DNA of 64,000 nucleotides from UBA6522 sp965205045. GTDB taxonomy: Bacteria > Pseudomonadota > Gammaproteobacteria > Steroidobacterales > Rariloculaceae. A program made the translations under genes and the position numbers. How positions within the stretch are numbered: the first letter of the stretch is position 1; every line of letters begins with the position of its first letter. The stretch spans positions 4,526,001 to 4,590,000 of the forward strand of contig OZ242031.1 in NCBI GenBank assembly GCA_965205045.1, written 5' to 3'. The notes beneath the pieces are model-generated. The model was given only the letters and a program-made list of their open reading frames with translations. It was not told the DNA's origin and made no database searches. Shown in pieces: positions 25,724-35,700 of the stretch.

Positions 25724-26368
25724 ATGAACTCGGCCAAGCGCCGCAAGATCTACGAGCGGCTGGCCGCCGCCAATCCGGAACCGACCACGGAACTGAACCA
25801 CCACTCGCCTTTCGAGTTGCTGGTGGCGGTGGTTCTCTCGGCGCAGGCGACCGACGTGGGCGTCAACAAGGCCACCGCCGGTTTGTTCAAGGCGGCCAAC
25901 ACGCCGGAGGCCATGCTTGCACTGGGCGAAGCCAGGCTCCGGGAACACATCAAGAGCATCGGCCTGTTCAATACCAAGGCAAAGAACATACACCGCGCCT
26001 GCGCCATCCTGGTGGAAGAACACGGCGGCGAAGTGCCGAAGGACCGCGAGTCGCTGGAAGCCCTGCCCGGCGTGGGCAGGAAAACCGCCAACGTGATCCT
26101 CAACACGGCCTTCGGACAGCCGACGATCGCCGTGGACACCCACATATTCCGCCTGTCGAACAGGACCGGTCTCGCCCCCGGCAAGGATGTGCGCGCGGTC
26201 GAAGACAGGCTCGTGCGCGTCACCCCCCGGGAGTTCAGGAAAAACGCCCATCACTGGTTGATCCTGCACGGCCGCTACGTCTGCAAGGCACGCAAACCCG
26301 AGTGTCCCCGGTGTGTCATCGCGAACCTTTGCGAGTACAAGGAAAAGGTGGCGGACCGGGTTGGCTGA
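25724..26368 (+). CDS. nth: endonuclease III
   Basis: A 214-residue bifunctional DNA glycosylase/AP lyase for oxidised pyrimidines. The helix-hairpin-helix LPGVGRKTANVIL with the catalytic Lys, the VDTHIFRLSNR segment with the catalytic Asp, and the C-terminal [4Fe-4S] motif C-x6-C-x2-C-x5-C (CKARKPECPRCVIANLC) are all intact. Length is normal. It is probably read from the rnf transcript. Confidence 0.97.
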   Translation: MNSAKRRKIYERLAAANPEPTTELNHHSPFELLVAVVLSAQATDVGVNKATAGLFKAANTPEAMLALGEARLREHIKSIGLFNTKAKNIHRACAILVEEHGGEVPKDRESLEALPGVGRKTANVILNTAFGQPTIAVDTHIFRLSNRTGLAPGKDVRAVEDRLVRVTPREFRKNAHHWLILHGRYVCKARKPECPRCVIANLCEYKEKVADRVG

Positions 26369-26499
26369 CGGGCGCCCCCCAGGCGACCGGCATGGTGGGA
26401 GTCGTCAACGCGCCGACGCACCCGGTGGCGCGGCCGTCGGAGCGCTGCCGCGCCCATGATAAGATCGCTGGCCGACTCTTACACACGTTCGGAAACCTC

Positions 26500-27519
26500 G
26501 TGAAATTCATCATCGTCCTGTTGCCACTGGCCCTGGGTCTCGCGGCGGATTACGCTTCCGCTCATCATTCCTTCGCAGCGTCGTTCACCGAGGACGAAAT
26601 CGTCCGTGAGGGTGTCGTCAACCGGTACGTGTTCAGGAATCCGCACGTGATCATCTTCATGTCGGTCGCGAACGAGAACGGAGGGCAGGCCGACTGGATG
26701 GCCGAGGGCAGTTCCGCGACCGGCCTGCGCCGGGCCGGGTGGTCGGCCGATACGATCCAGCCGGGCGACCTTGTGCGCATTACCGGCAACGCCGGCCGCG
26801 ATGGCAAGCCGATGATCTCGATGGAAAATGTCGAGGTTCTCGATCCCGATTCGCACGCAGTCGTTCGAAACCCTTCAATGAACATTGATCGAACCGAGGT
26901 TGCCGCAGGCGAGAATGTGTCCATCCCCTTGCATCTGGCTGATGGGCGCCCGAACCTGACGGGCGCCTGGACCCGGGGGCGCGACGGCCCGGGATTCCGC
27001 AATCACCGTCTGCCCCCCTTCAACGAGTCCGGCGCTGCGCTGCAGGCCGAGTGGGACCCGATCGACGATCCGCAAGTAGCCTGCGAAGACCCGGGCCTCA
27101 TTCGCCAGGCCGGTTTCACGCCCCATCCCGTGCGCATCGAGCAGCATGACGACCATGTCGCGATCTCGTACGAGGAGTATGGCGGCGTGCGCACGATCTA
27201 CTTCGACGACAGGGACATGACCGACGAGTTCCGCCCGCTCGGCCAGTCCGTGGCACGCTACGAGGGCGACACGCTGGTCATCGAGTCGACGCACATTCCG
27301 GCGAACCCCACCGGCACGCCCGGTCACCGGCTGAGCGACCAGGCGACCGCGGTCGAGACCTATCGCCGCCTGGACGACCCGACCCAGGGGGCCATGGTGG
27401 AGATGGAGATGATCATCACGGACCCGGGTTATCTGACGGAACCCTGGGAAATGGTCTGGAAAAAACTCTACACGGAAGGCTACGAGTTCATTCCCGTGGA
27501 GTGCTGCGCCCCGTATTGA
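26500..27519 (+). CDS. exported DUF6152 family protein
   Basis: A 339-residue protein with a signal peptide (VKFIIVLLPLALGLAADYASA) followed at once by HHSFAASF, the mark of DUF6152 proteins, and an OB-like beta domain (VNRYVFRNPHVIIFM, GDLVRITGNAGRDGKPMI). The second half (PNLTGAWTRG, FTPHPVRIEQHDDHVAISYEEYGG cut, VARYEGDTLVIEST) is the lipocalin-like part seen in related exported proteins. The GTG at 26500 is chosen because it begins the signal peptide. The 131 bases before it look non-coding. The function is unknown. Confidence 0.75.
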   Translation: MKFIIVLLPLALGLAADYASAHHSFAASFTEDEIVREGVVNRYVFRNPHVIIFMSVANENGGQADWMAEGSSATGLRRAGWSADTIQPGDLVRITGNAGRDGKPMISMENVEVLDPDSHAVVRNPSMNIDRTEVAAGENVSIPLHLADGRPNLTGAWTRGRDGPGFRNHRLPPFNESGAALQAEWDPIDDPQVACEDPGLIRQAGFTPHPVRIEQHDDHVAISYEEYGGVRTIYFDDRDMTDEFRPLGQSVARYEGDTLVIESTHIPANPTGTPGHRLSDQATAVETYRRLDDPTQGAMVEMEMIITDPGYLTEPWEMVWKKLYTEGYEFIPVECCAPY

Positions 27520-27544
27520 CCGGCGCATTTGGCGTAGACATATC

Positions 27545-28219
27545 GTGACCACGGAGAACCAGGCAGCCGGCGGAGCTGCAAGCGCCTCCCCGGACATGGC
27601 CGGGCGCTTTCGCGGTTTCCTGCCGGTGGTCGTGGACGTGGAGACGGGCGGTTTCAATCCGGCCACCGACGCGCTGCTCGAGATCGCCGCGGTGTTGCTG
27701 CGGTTGGACGATGGCGGAAAACTGCACGCGGCCGAGTCTGTCCGCTATCACGTAGAACCTTTTCCCGGCGCGCGCCTCGATCCGGCCTCGCTGGAAGTCA
27801 CCGGCATCGACCCGTTCCACCCGTTCCGCCTGGCCGTGGACGAAAATGAGGCGTTGCGCGGGGTATTCGACATGGTGCGCAAGGAAATCAAGGCGCAAAA
27901 GTGCAACCGGGCCGTGCTCGTGGGTCACAACTCGTTCTTCGACCTGCAGTTCGTCCACGCGGCAGCGGAGCGCAACAAGATCAAGCGCAATCCGTTCCAC
28001 CCGTTCACGAGCTTCGACACTGCAACGCTCGCAGGTGTCGCCTATGGCCAGACAGTACTCAGCCGCGCCGCCACAGCCGCAGGAATAGCGTGGAACGAAA
28101 GCCAGGCCCACTCGGCCGCGTACGACGCCGATGTTACGGCGCGAGTGTTCTGCGAAATCGTGAACCGGTTCAGGCCGGTATACGAGAAGACACTTACCGG
28201 CGAAGCACTTGCATCGTAG
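27545..28219 (+). CDS. rnt: ribonuclease T
   Basis: A 224-residue DEDDh 3'-5' exoribonuclease that trims tRNA and other RNA 3' ends. ExoI is VVVDVETGGF (Asp and Glu), ExoII is VLVGHNSFFDLQFVHAA, and ExoIII is HSAAYDADVTARVF with the His and Asp. The LEVTGIDPFHPFR stretch is RNase T specific. The start is GTG at 27545. The gene marks the left border of the second defence island; base composition becomes more AT-rich right after it. Confidence 0.95.
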   Translation: MTTENQAAGGAASASPDMAGRFRGFLPVVVDVETGGFNPATDALLEIAAVLLRLDDGGKLHAAESVRYHVEPFPGARLDPASLEVTGIDPFHPFRLAVDENEALRGVFDMVRKEIKAQKCNRAVLVGHNSFFDLQFVHAAAERNKIKRNPFHPFTSFDTATLAGVAYGQTVLSRAATAAGIAWNESQAHSAAYDADVTARVFCEIVNRFRPVYEKTLTGEALAS

Positions 28220-28305
28220 ATCTGTTCGCTAAGCACACGTCGCTTTTTCAACGTACACAAACCGATCCAACATGCTAAACGTGTGACGAATACGTTGCAA
28301 TGTGC

Positions 28306-28323
28306 ATATATCGTGTGATATAT
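28306..28323 (+). promoter_or_regulatory. operator-like palindrome before the helicase operon
   Basis: ATATATC-GTGT-GATATAT is a perfect 7-base inverted repeat with a 4-base spacer, 38 bases before the ATG of the helicase gene, in the AT-rich 28220-28361 gap. It is the right size for an XRE-type dimer, and the only XRE domain nearby is the N-terminus of the helicase itself. Confidence 0.5.
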
Positions 28324-28361
28324 AGCGCACTGTATGTCACGCGACTTAGTATTTTCGAACG

Positions 28362-31300
28362 ATGGATCCAGATCAAGTTCGTAATCTCAGAAACTCGATG
28401 GGCCTCACTCAGCAGCAGTTTGCCAAGCTCCTGGGCATTTCGTTCGTAACGCTAAATCGTTGGGAAAACGGCAAGTCCAAACCGTCCGCCATGGGACTTT
28501 CCAAGCTTCAGAAATTGGACCTTGAGCGTCAAGAGCCAGTTGCTTTTCCTGGGGAGGCGGCCACCACTCATCAATCCCCACTTGACCAACTTCATCGACT
28601 TGACTTTTTGGGCGACGCCAACGCCCTGCGCGTGCTTGTAGAGGGCGAGCGTCTGTCATATGGGCACCTGTTCAATCCAGCATTTGCCACCGAGATCAGC
28701 CGGATTGATCCGCTTCCTCACCAACGCATTGCGGTCTACGAGCGGATGTTGCCGCAACGCAGACTCCGATTCTTGCTGGCCGATGACGCCGGGGCGGGCA
28801 AGACGATAATGACAGGCCTGTACATACGCGAAAGTCTCGCGCGACGCACGCTGCGCCGTGTGCTTGTCGTAGTTCCAGCAGGCTTGGTAGGAAACTGGCT
28901 CCGGGAACTGCGAAACCTGTTCCATCTGCAATTTCGCATCGTTACCAGCGAAGACGCAAAGAGCCGCAACCCGTTTGCAGGTGCTCATGGCGACCTGGTC
29001 GTAGTAAGCATGGATAGCTTGGGCAGAGATCGGCTCTTTAGGTGCCTGAGCGACCCAAGTGTATTGCCATACGATCTGGCCGTTTTCGACGAAGCCCACA
29101 AATTGTCGGCGAATAGAGAAGCGGACGGGACATTCCGTGCAACTGACCGTTACCGTCTGGCAGCAGCTATCGCAGGCGTGCGCGATGCGCCCGACGATTG
29201 GAAGCTGCCTTGGTCAGTCCAACATTTGCTTCTCCTGACAGCGACACCACATATGGGCAAACCGTTTCCCTACTACTGCCTTTGGCGCCTGCTGGAACCG
29301 GAGTTGCTCAGTACCGAAACTGCTTTCTCTCTCTTTCCTGCCAAGTCCCGCGACCGCCACTTTATCCGCCGAGTCAAGGAAGAAATGATTGACTTGCGTG
29401 GCCAGCCGCTCTTCCCCCAGCGCGTATGCGACACGGTGCAGTTCGAACTCACCCAGGGAGGGATGAGTGAACAAACCTTGTACGACAAGACCACCGCCTA
29501 TATTCGCGACTATTACAACCAGGCGCGGTTACTTGACCGGCAGGCGGCGCGATTTGCAATGACAATTTTTCAGCGACGTCTGGCCAGCAGCACCTGGGCC
29601 TTGCTGTGCTCGTTCCGAAACCGTCTGGAAAAACTTAACCGGCTCATCGACGATATCCAGTCTGGCCGAATCCCGGAAGAGGAGTTGCGCCACCGTCAGC
29701 GCCGGCTGGAAAGACGCAAGCGCGAAAACAAGCTGGTCGATGTTCTTTCCGCCAAGACAGCCGAAGAAGAAAGCGTTGCAAACGGTAGAGAGGAACACGA
29801 AACCGGCGAGGCCGAAGCCATGGGCGCCTTCCTAGCAACCAGCTTGGCCGAATTGATAGTAGAACGACAACAAGTAGCCGAGTTGATTCGCCTGGCAGAA
29901 GCAGTGAACGCCAGTGGCCATGAATCCAAATTCCAACGGATGAGCGCACTGCTTCGCGCCCCGGACTACCGCAATGACAAGGTCATCATATACACCGAGC
30001 ACAAAGACACGCTCGACTTCCTGATACGAAGACTTGAGGGCATGGGTTACGCAGGTCAGGTCGCCTGCGTTCACGGAGGACTCGACTTCAAACAGCGAGA
30101 TGCGGAGGTAGAACGCTTCCGCAAGCCGCACGACGCGCGTTCCGGAGGGGCTCGGTTTTTCGTCGGTACGGATGCTGCTGCTGAGGGCATCAACCTGCAA
30201 TTCTGCTGGATTCTCATCAATTACGACATTCCCTGGAACCCCGCTCGCCTTGAACAACGCATGGGCCGCATCCATCGCTACGGGCAAAAGCGGGACAAAG
30301 TGACAATCATCAATCTGGTAGCCGCGAAAACACGCGAAGGCCGGGTAGTCAAGACGCTGCTCGACAAACTGGAAGGAATCCGCGAGGAGTTGGGCTCGGA
30401 CAAGGTCTTTGACGTCGTGGGCCGCGTATTTGAGGGCATGAATCTCGCCGACTATGTGCGGCGCGCTGTCCAATCGGAAGACCACGCGGACCGCGAAATC
30501 ATGCGACTTTCGGGCGAACTCACTACTGAGCAGGTCCGGGCGATCAACGCGACAGAGGAGAGCATTTATGGCAAAGGCGGCGATGTGAAAGCCAGCTTAC
30601 CGCAACTTCAGAGGGCGCTCGCAATTGAGGAGCTGCGCCACCTGCTGCCCGGCTATGTGCGTCGTTACCTCGAAAACGCCGCCCCGGTCATCGGCTTCGA
30701 TTTGGTGGGCGACCTGGATGGCACATTCCTGCTTCGACCGCGGCGACACGGCGTACTTGACAGAATAACGTCGATGATCGAAGAGTATCCGGAATCGGCG
30801 CAGGGACGTTTCACGGTTTTCCGCCCTGACGACTCTCGCGCTGCAATTTTTCTGCATCCTGGCGAACCTGTCTTCGATTCTTTGTCGAGTCTGGCCGCGG
30901 AACTATGCGCTGAGTCCGGTAAACGAGGCGCAATTTTTACTGATGTGTCTGCTACTGCGCCTTACTTGTTTCACGTTGCCCGCGTTACGGTGGCTCGTAC
31001 AGCCGATCCAACATTCCCGACCTTGAATTCTGAGGAAATTGTCGAGCAGCGGCTGGTGGGGCTCATTCAGTACCCGGACGGCCGCGTGACGGAAGCGCCC
31101 GCGGAACAGCTATTGTTGCTGAAGCCGACCACCAAAGTAGCGCCCGATAGTGTGGTGCTTCTTGCCAAGGCCGAAAACTGGCGCCTGGAAGCTGAAAGGC
31201 AAATTCAGGTCGAATTGCTCGGCAAGCTCTCCGAACTGCATCGTCTGACTGCAAAAAAACAGCTTGACGAAATGGAAGGCAACCTGCTTCGGGCGTATGA

Positions 31301-31943
31301 CTATCAGGAATCAGAGCTTGCCGCCGATCGCAATCGCGTTGCCAAGAAGGCGCGGAAGGGCAGCGCCGCTGCTTTAGCGCAACTGAAGAGGATTAAGCGG
31401 CAGCAACGAAGCCTCGGAGAACGCCGAACACTGGCAATTCGCCAAGCGCGTAGACAAGTGGATCTGATTCAGCCCGCCGTAGTGGAAATCATTGCGACCG
31501 CGCTCGTGCAGCCATCGGAGGACCCGCAAGATCTCAAGGCTCGCGATTCCGAGGTCGAGCGCATCGCCATGGAAATAGCGATTGCCCATGAAACCGCTCG
31601 CGGCTCGGATGTCAGAGATGTATCCACACCGGAAAAGTCCCGGCTGGCTGCCCTCGGCGACCATCCCGGCTTCGATGTTCTATCCAGGCGGCCCGAGGCG
31701 GAGCGCTGCATCGAGGTGAAGGGCCGCACTAGCAAGGGCGAGATCGAGCTGACCGAAAACGAGTGGATCCGGGCCTGCAACCTTCGGGACAGATACTGGC
31801 TTTACGCCGTGTTCGACTGTGGCACGGCCTCACCTCGATTGTTCAAGGTCCAGAATCCCTTCGCAAAGCTTGTAGTCAAGTCGCAGACAAGCATGACTGT
31901 AGGGTACCGGGAAGTCGTCCGCACGGCGGAGACGGCAGAATGA
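28362..31943 (+). CDS. XRE HTH - SNF2-type helicase - DUF3883 fusion protein (defence)
   Basis: A 1193-residue protein. Residues 4-52 form an XRE helix-turn-helix (VRNLRNSMGLTQQQFAKLLG, then FVTLNRWENGKSKPS). A superfamily II helicase follows: LADDAGAGKTIM (139-150), AVFDEAHKLSA (about 240), LLLTATPHMG, and in the second lobe FVGTDAAAEGINLQ and RLEQRMGRIHRYGQK. The C-terminus (about 1085-1180) has GFDVLSRRPEAERCIEVKGR and ELTENEWIRA, a DUF3883 domain related to PD-(D/E)XK nucleases. It leads an operon with a NYN RNase, a DUF1156 methylase and a DUF499 ATPase. It is probably the translocase, with self-regulation through the HTH inferred. Confidence 0.82.
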   Translation: MDPDQVRNLRNSMGLTQQQFAKLLGISFVTLNRWENGKSKPSAMGLSKLQKLDLERQEPVAFPGEAATTHQSPLDQLHRLDFLGDANALRVLVEGERLSYGHLFNPAFATEISRIDPLPHQRIAVYERMLPQRRLRFLLADDAGAGKTIMTGLYIRESLARRTLRRVLVVVPAGLVGNWLRELRNLFHLQFRIVTSEDAKSRNPFAGAHGDLVVVSMDSLGRDRLFRCLSDPSVLPYDLAVFDEAHKLSANREADGTFRATDRYRLAAAIAGVRDAPDDWKLPWSVQHLLLLTATPHMGKPFPYYCLWRLLEPELLSTETAFSLFPAKSRDRHFIRRVKEEMIDLRGQPLFPQRVCDTVQFELTQGGMSEQTLYDKTTAYIRDYYNQARLLDRQAARFAMTIFQRRLASSTWALLCSFRNRLEKLNRLIDDIQSGRIPEEELRHRQRRLERRKRENKLVDVLSAKTAEEESVANGREEHETGEAEAMGAFLATSLAELIVERQQVAELIRLAEAVNASGHESKFQRMSALLRAPDYRNDKVIIYTEHKDTLDFLIRRLEGMGYAGQVACVHGGLDFKQRDAEVERFRKPHDARSGGARFFVGTDAAAEGINLQFCWILINYDIPWNPARLEQRMGRIHRYGQKRDKVTIINLVAAKTREGRVVKTLLDKLEGIREELGSDKVFDVVGRVFEGMNLADYVRRAVQSEDHADREIMRLSGELTTEQVRAINATEESIYGKGGDVKASLPQLQRALAIEELRHLLPGYVRRYLENAAPVIGFDLVGDLDGTFLLRPRRHGVLDRITSMIEEYPESAQGRFTVFRPDDSRAAIFLHPGEPVFDSLSSLAAELCAESGKRGAIFTDVSATAPYLFHVARVTVARTADPTFPTLNSEEIVEQRLVGLIQYPDGRVTEAPAEQLLLLKPTTKVAPDSVVLLAKAENWRLEAERQIQVELLGKLSELHRLTAKKQLDEMEGNLLRAYDYQESELAADRNRVAKKARKGSAAALAQLKRIKRQQRSLGERRTLAIRQARRQVDLIQPAVVEIIATALVQPSEDPQDLKARDSEVERIAMEIAIAHETARGSDVRDVSTPEKSRLAALGDHPGFDVLSRRPEAERCIEVKGRTSKGEIELTENEWIRACNLRDRYWLYAVFDCGTASPRLFKVQNPFAKLVVKSQTSMTVGYREVVRTAETAE

Positions 31944-31963
31944 GGGCCGACGCCCATAAAGAA

Positions 31964-32008
31964 ACGCCCCCATTTAGGGGGCGTCGAGCCGGGGAGACGA
32001 TCCCCGGC
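31964..32008 (+). terminator. twin perfect hairpins between helicase and NYN genes
   Basis: Hairpin 1 is ACGCCCCC-ATTTA-GGGGGCGT (31964-31984). Hairpin 2 is GCCGGGGA-GACGA-TCCCCGGC (31988-32008). Each has an 8-bp perfect stem and 5-base loop. No T-run follows, so they may attenuate transcription, block 3' exonucleases or act as a processed RNA rather than a simple terminator. Confidence 0.5.
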
Positions 32009-32097
32009 GGGGTTAACGCTGTGAAGTGTGAAGCAATGCCAAACCATTGTCAAACACTACGATACGTGGCCCGAATCCGACCAATAGCGGTGTCGGC

Positions 32098-32715
32098 ATG
32101 AGCAGAGTGATCACATACGTTGATGGATTCAACCTGTATTTCGGCCTCAAGTCCAAGAAATGGCAGAAGTACTACTGGTTGAATCTGGTTCGTCTTGCCA
32201 ACCGGCTACTGAAGCAAGGTCAACAACTGGAAGCAACTCATTATTTTACTGCGATCGTGCCGGAGGGAGGAAGCAACGCGGCAATGCGTCGGCAAAGAAA
32301 CTACCTGGATGCTTTGCGCACTCTGGACAACCTTACATTGCACCTCGGTCACTTTCTTGAGAAAGCACTGAATTGCAGAAGCTGTGGAAATCAATGGCGA
32401 AGCTACGAAGAGAAGATGACCGATGTGAACATCGCTACCCAAATGCTGGCAGATGCATTCGATGATGGCTTCGATACAGCCCTATTGCTATCGGCCGACA
32501 GCGATCTGACCACTCCTGTGCGCCTGATACTGAACCGATTCCCTGCGAAGCGCATCGTAATCGTACAACCGCCCGGGCGGTTTTCAGTAAATCTATGCAG
32601 CGCTGCCACCGCATACTTCACCCTTGGTGAGTCCCACATACGGCATTCGCAGCTACCGGATATTGTAATGCGGGAAGACGGATACATGCTCCACCGGCCG
32701 GATCGTTGGCGATGA
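32098..32715 (+). CDS. NYN-domain ribonuclease (LabA/DUF88-like)
   Basis: A 205-residue protein with the PIN-like NYN fold. The acidic residues expected for metal binding are Asp9 (TYVDGFNLYFG), Asp109 (KMTDVNIATQML) and Asp126/134/136 (GFDTALLLSADSDL). A single zinc-type CRSC pair (93-96) precedes the active-site helix. The family cleaves RNA. It is embedded between helicase and methylase, after the hairpins, in the same direction, and so is a candidate RNA-targeting effector of this defence operon. The ATG at 32098 gives the family N-terminus. Confidence 0.78.
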   Translation: MSRVITYVDGFNLYFGLKSKKWQKYYWLNLVRLANRLLKQGQQLEATHYFTAIVPEGGSNAAMRRQRNYLDALRTLDNLTLHLGHFLEKALNCRSCGNQWRSYEEKMTDVNIATQMLADAFDDGFDTALLLSADSDLTTPVRLILNRFPAKRIVIVQPPGRFSVNLCSAATAYFTLGESHIRHSQLPDIVMREDGYMLHRPDRWR

Positions 32716-32763
32716 TCGCGCAGGCCCAAACAAACGGCGAAAACCGACACGCACGTTGAATCG

Positions 32764-35700
32764 ATGAAAGGCAATGGGACAAGCAGGATCGGAGGTTCAG
32801 AAAGAATCGTGAGTAACAAACGACTCATCGAAGTCGCCTTTCCTTTGCGGCAGGCATCCATCGATTCGGTGCACGAGAAAAATGTGCGTCACGGGCACAT
32901 TTCGACTCTGCACATCTGGCCGGCGCGACGGCCCTTGGCTGCATGCCGTGCAGCGCTAATCGCCACACTGTTGCCTGATCCAGGCGACAGGAAACAGCGC
33001 GATGAAATTCTCAAGCGCCTCGGCGGAACGCTCAAGAAGACCGTCAAGAAAAAAAGAATGCCGAACGGAAACATCCAGGAGGTCGAGGCGTGGGTAACGT
33101 CAGGCGGAATCCTCCACTGGGGGCGCGAATCAGGTCCAGATCTCGACTGGTTTCGAAAGGAGATTAGAAAGACATACGGAGGCCAGGCGCCCAAGGTTCT
33201 GGACCCATTTGCTGGCGGCGGCGCGATTCCGCTGGAGGCGATGCGTCTGGGCTGCGATGTCAGGGCGGCGGACATCAATCCTGTGGCCTGGTTCATCCTC
33301 AAGTGCACGCTTGAGTATCCGCAGAAACTCGCCAGAGAAAAGCGGAAACTTCCAGATTTCGCATTGCAGGATGCTGAGTTCATGGCGGCCCGGTACAAGG
33401 CCAAGGGGTTGAAGCCGAGAGGAGCCAAGCGGGGGCAAACAATTGAACTCCTTCAGGAACCCGAGACTGATACCGATCTACTAGAAGCTGACCTTGCATG
33501 GCATGTGCGCGCCTGGGGCCGATGGGTGCTCAACGACGCACGCAAGAGCTTGGCCCGCTTTTATCCTACCTATGCCGAGTACTGCTCGGTGAAACCCTAT
33601 CGACCGATGCCGCTGGACGCCGACGAGACATTGAAGTTGGTGCCGACGAACGACGGGGGCGAGCCTCAAATCGAACTTTTGAACGCCGGATTCGATGAAG
33701 ACTACTTGCAGAACCTCAGCAACCCGCGATGGGTGGCGAAGCCGACCGTGGCCTATTTTTGGGCACGCACGGTGCGCTGCAAGGCATGCCGGGCGGAATT
33801 GCCACTCCTGAAAACGCGCTGGCTCGCCAAAAAGGCTAATAAGCGTGTGCTGCTGCAAATGCAACCGCGCCATGACGAGTCAGGGGTCACGTTCGGAATA
33901 GAGACGAATGTTGAGATCAAGGGGGACAACCCGGCTCAAAGGCGCGAGCACGACAAACGAATCGGTGGTGGCACCATGAGCCGAGCAGGCGCGACCTGCC
34001 CATGCTGTGGCACTACCATGACAATGGACGATCTGAGACTGGAAGGGCGAGCAGGACGGCTAGGCGCGACAATGACCGCAGTGGTTGTGAGCAGCCCAAA
34101 GGGAAAGGAGTATCGGCTGCCGACGGCTCTGGAATTGGAAATGGCATGCGCGGCGGAAGGGGAACTCGATCAAGTGTTTGCCGACCTACCATTTGGCGTA
34201 CCGAGTGAGCCTACGCCGAAAAGTGGCAGCGGTGCATCCAGGGCTTTCTCTGTGGACGGATACGGGTTCGACCAATGGAAAAAACTGTTCACACCAAGGC
34301 AGTTGCTGAGTCTCGGATCCCTTGTCAGGTCCATCCGCAAGCTGACCAAAGAACTCGACGCACTCGGCTATCGAGGTGACTGGAAGGAGGCCATCATCGC
34401 TTACAACGCGATCCTGTTCGACAAGACAGCCGACTACGGATCGTCAATTTGTACGTGGCACAATTCTCGAGAATTAATCGGTCATACGTTTGCCCGCTTC
34501 GCTCTACCCATGGTTTGGGACACAGCGGAACTTGCCATACCGAACGACGTGGGTGGAGCTTGGGGGGCACAGCTAAAGTGGGTGGCTCTCTGTATTGAAC
34601 ACGCACTAGCGGCCGCAGATTCTGGAAACGCGACTGCAAGTAAGCAGTCAGCCCTCAACGCCGCACCCGAAAAAGTAGACATCATAGTTACAGACCCGCC
34701 CTACTATGACGCGATTCCCTATTCCGACCTGATGGACTTTTTTCACATCTGGCTTCGGCGCACACTGCACGGAATCTCGCCTGACTGCGATGCAGCTTTT
34801 GCAGAACCTCTGTCCCCGAAATGGAGCAAGGAAGCAGATGATGGCGAACTGATTGACGATTCCGCTCGTTTCAATGGAGACAAGGAGGTTTCCAAGCGAA
34901 ACTACGAGGTCGGCATGGCAAAAGCCTTCGAAACCTGCCACGAAGCCCTGAAGACCGACGGGCGCCTCGTTATCGTTTTCGCCCACAAGCGCCCGGATGC
35001 CTGGGAGACGCTGGTAAGCGCAATTATCAAGGCGGGCTTTGTGGTGGACGGTAGTTGGCCCATTCAAACCGAGATGGGCACTCGAATGCGCGCTTTTTCG
35101 TCGGCGGCGCTGGCCTCCTCCGTCTGGCTTGTCTGCCGCAAACGCGATCCACTGACTCGAGCGGGCTGGGACACGGAGGTCCTCAAGGACATGGAATCCA
35201 ATATCACCAAGCGCCTGCGGGACTTCTGGGACGCGGGCATCCGCGGTCCCGATTTTGTATGGGCGGCTACTGGCCCGGCGCTTGAGGCCTACAGTCGCTA
35301 TCCCGCCGTCAAGAAAGCCTCAGAAGCCGGCGCACTGATGGGTGTCGAAGAGTTCCTGCGTCATGTGCGTCGGATCGTGGTCGATTTCGTAGTCGGGCGC
35401 GTGCTATCGCGAGGCGACGTAGAAGGGCAACCCGGCAATCAGCCGCTTGACGATATCACCACTTACTACCTTCTTCACAGAAACGACTTCCGGCTCGCCA
35501 ACGCTCCCTCCGGCCCCTGCATCCTCTACATGGTTTCGTGCGGATTGTCGGAAAAGGACCTTGCAGACCAGAACGGACTCTTGGCCAAGGGCGGCAAGTC
35601 TACGCCCGGAGACGCGGACGGCGAGTCCCTAGGTAGCGGTGTCTTCAAACTCAAGCCTTGGTCCCGGCGACGGCACAAGAACCTCGGCGAGGACAGTCTA

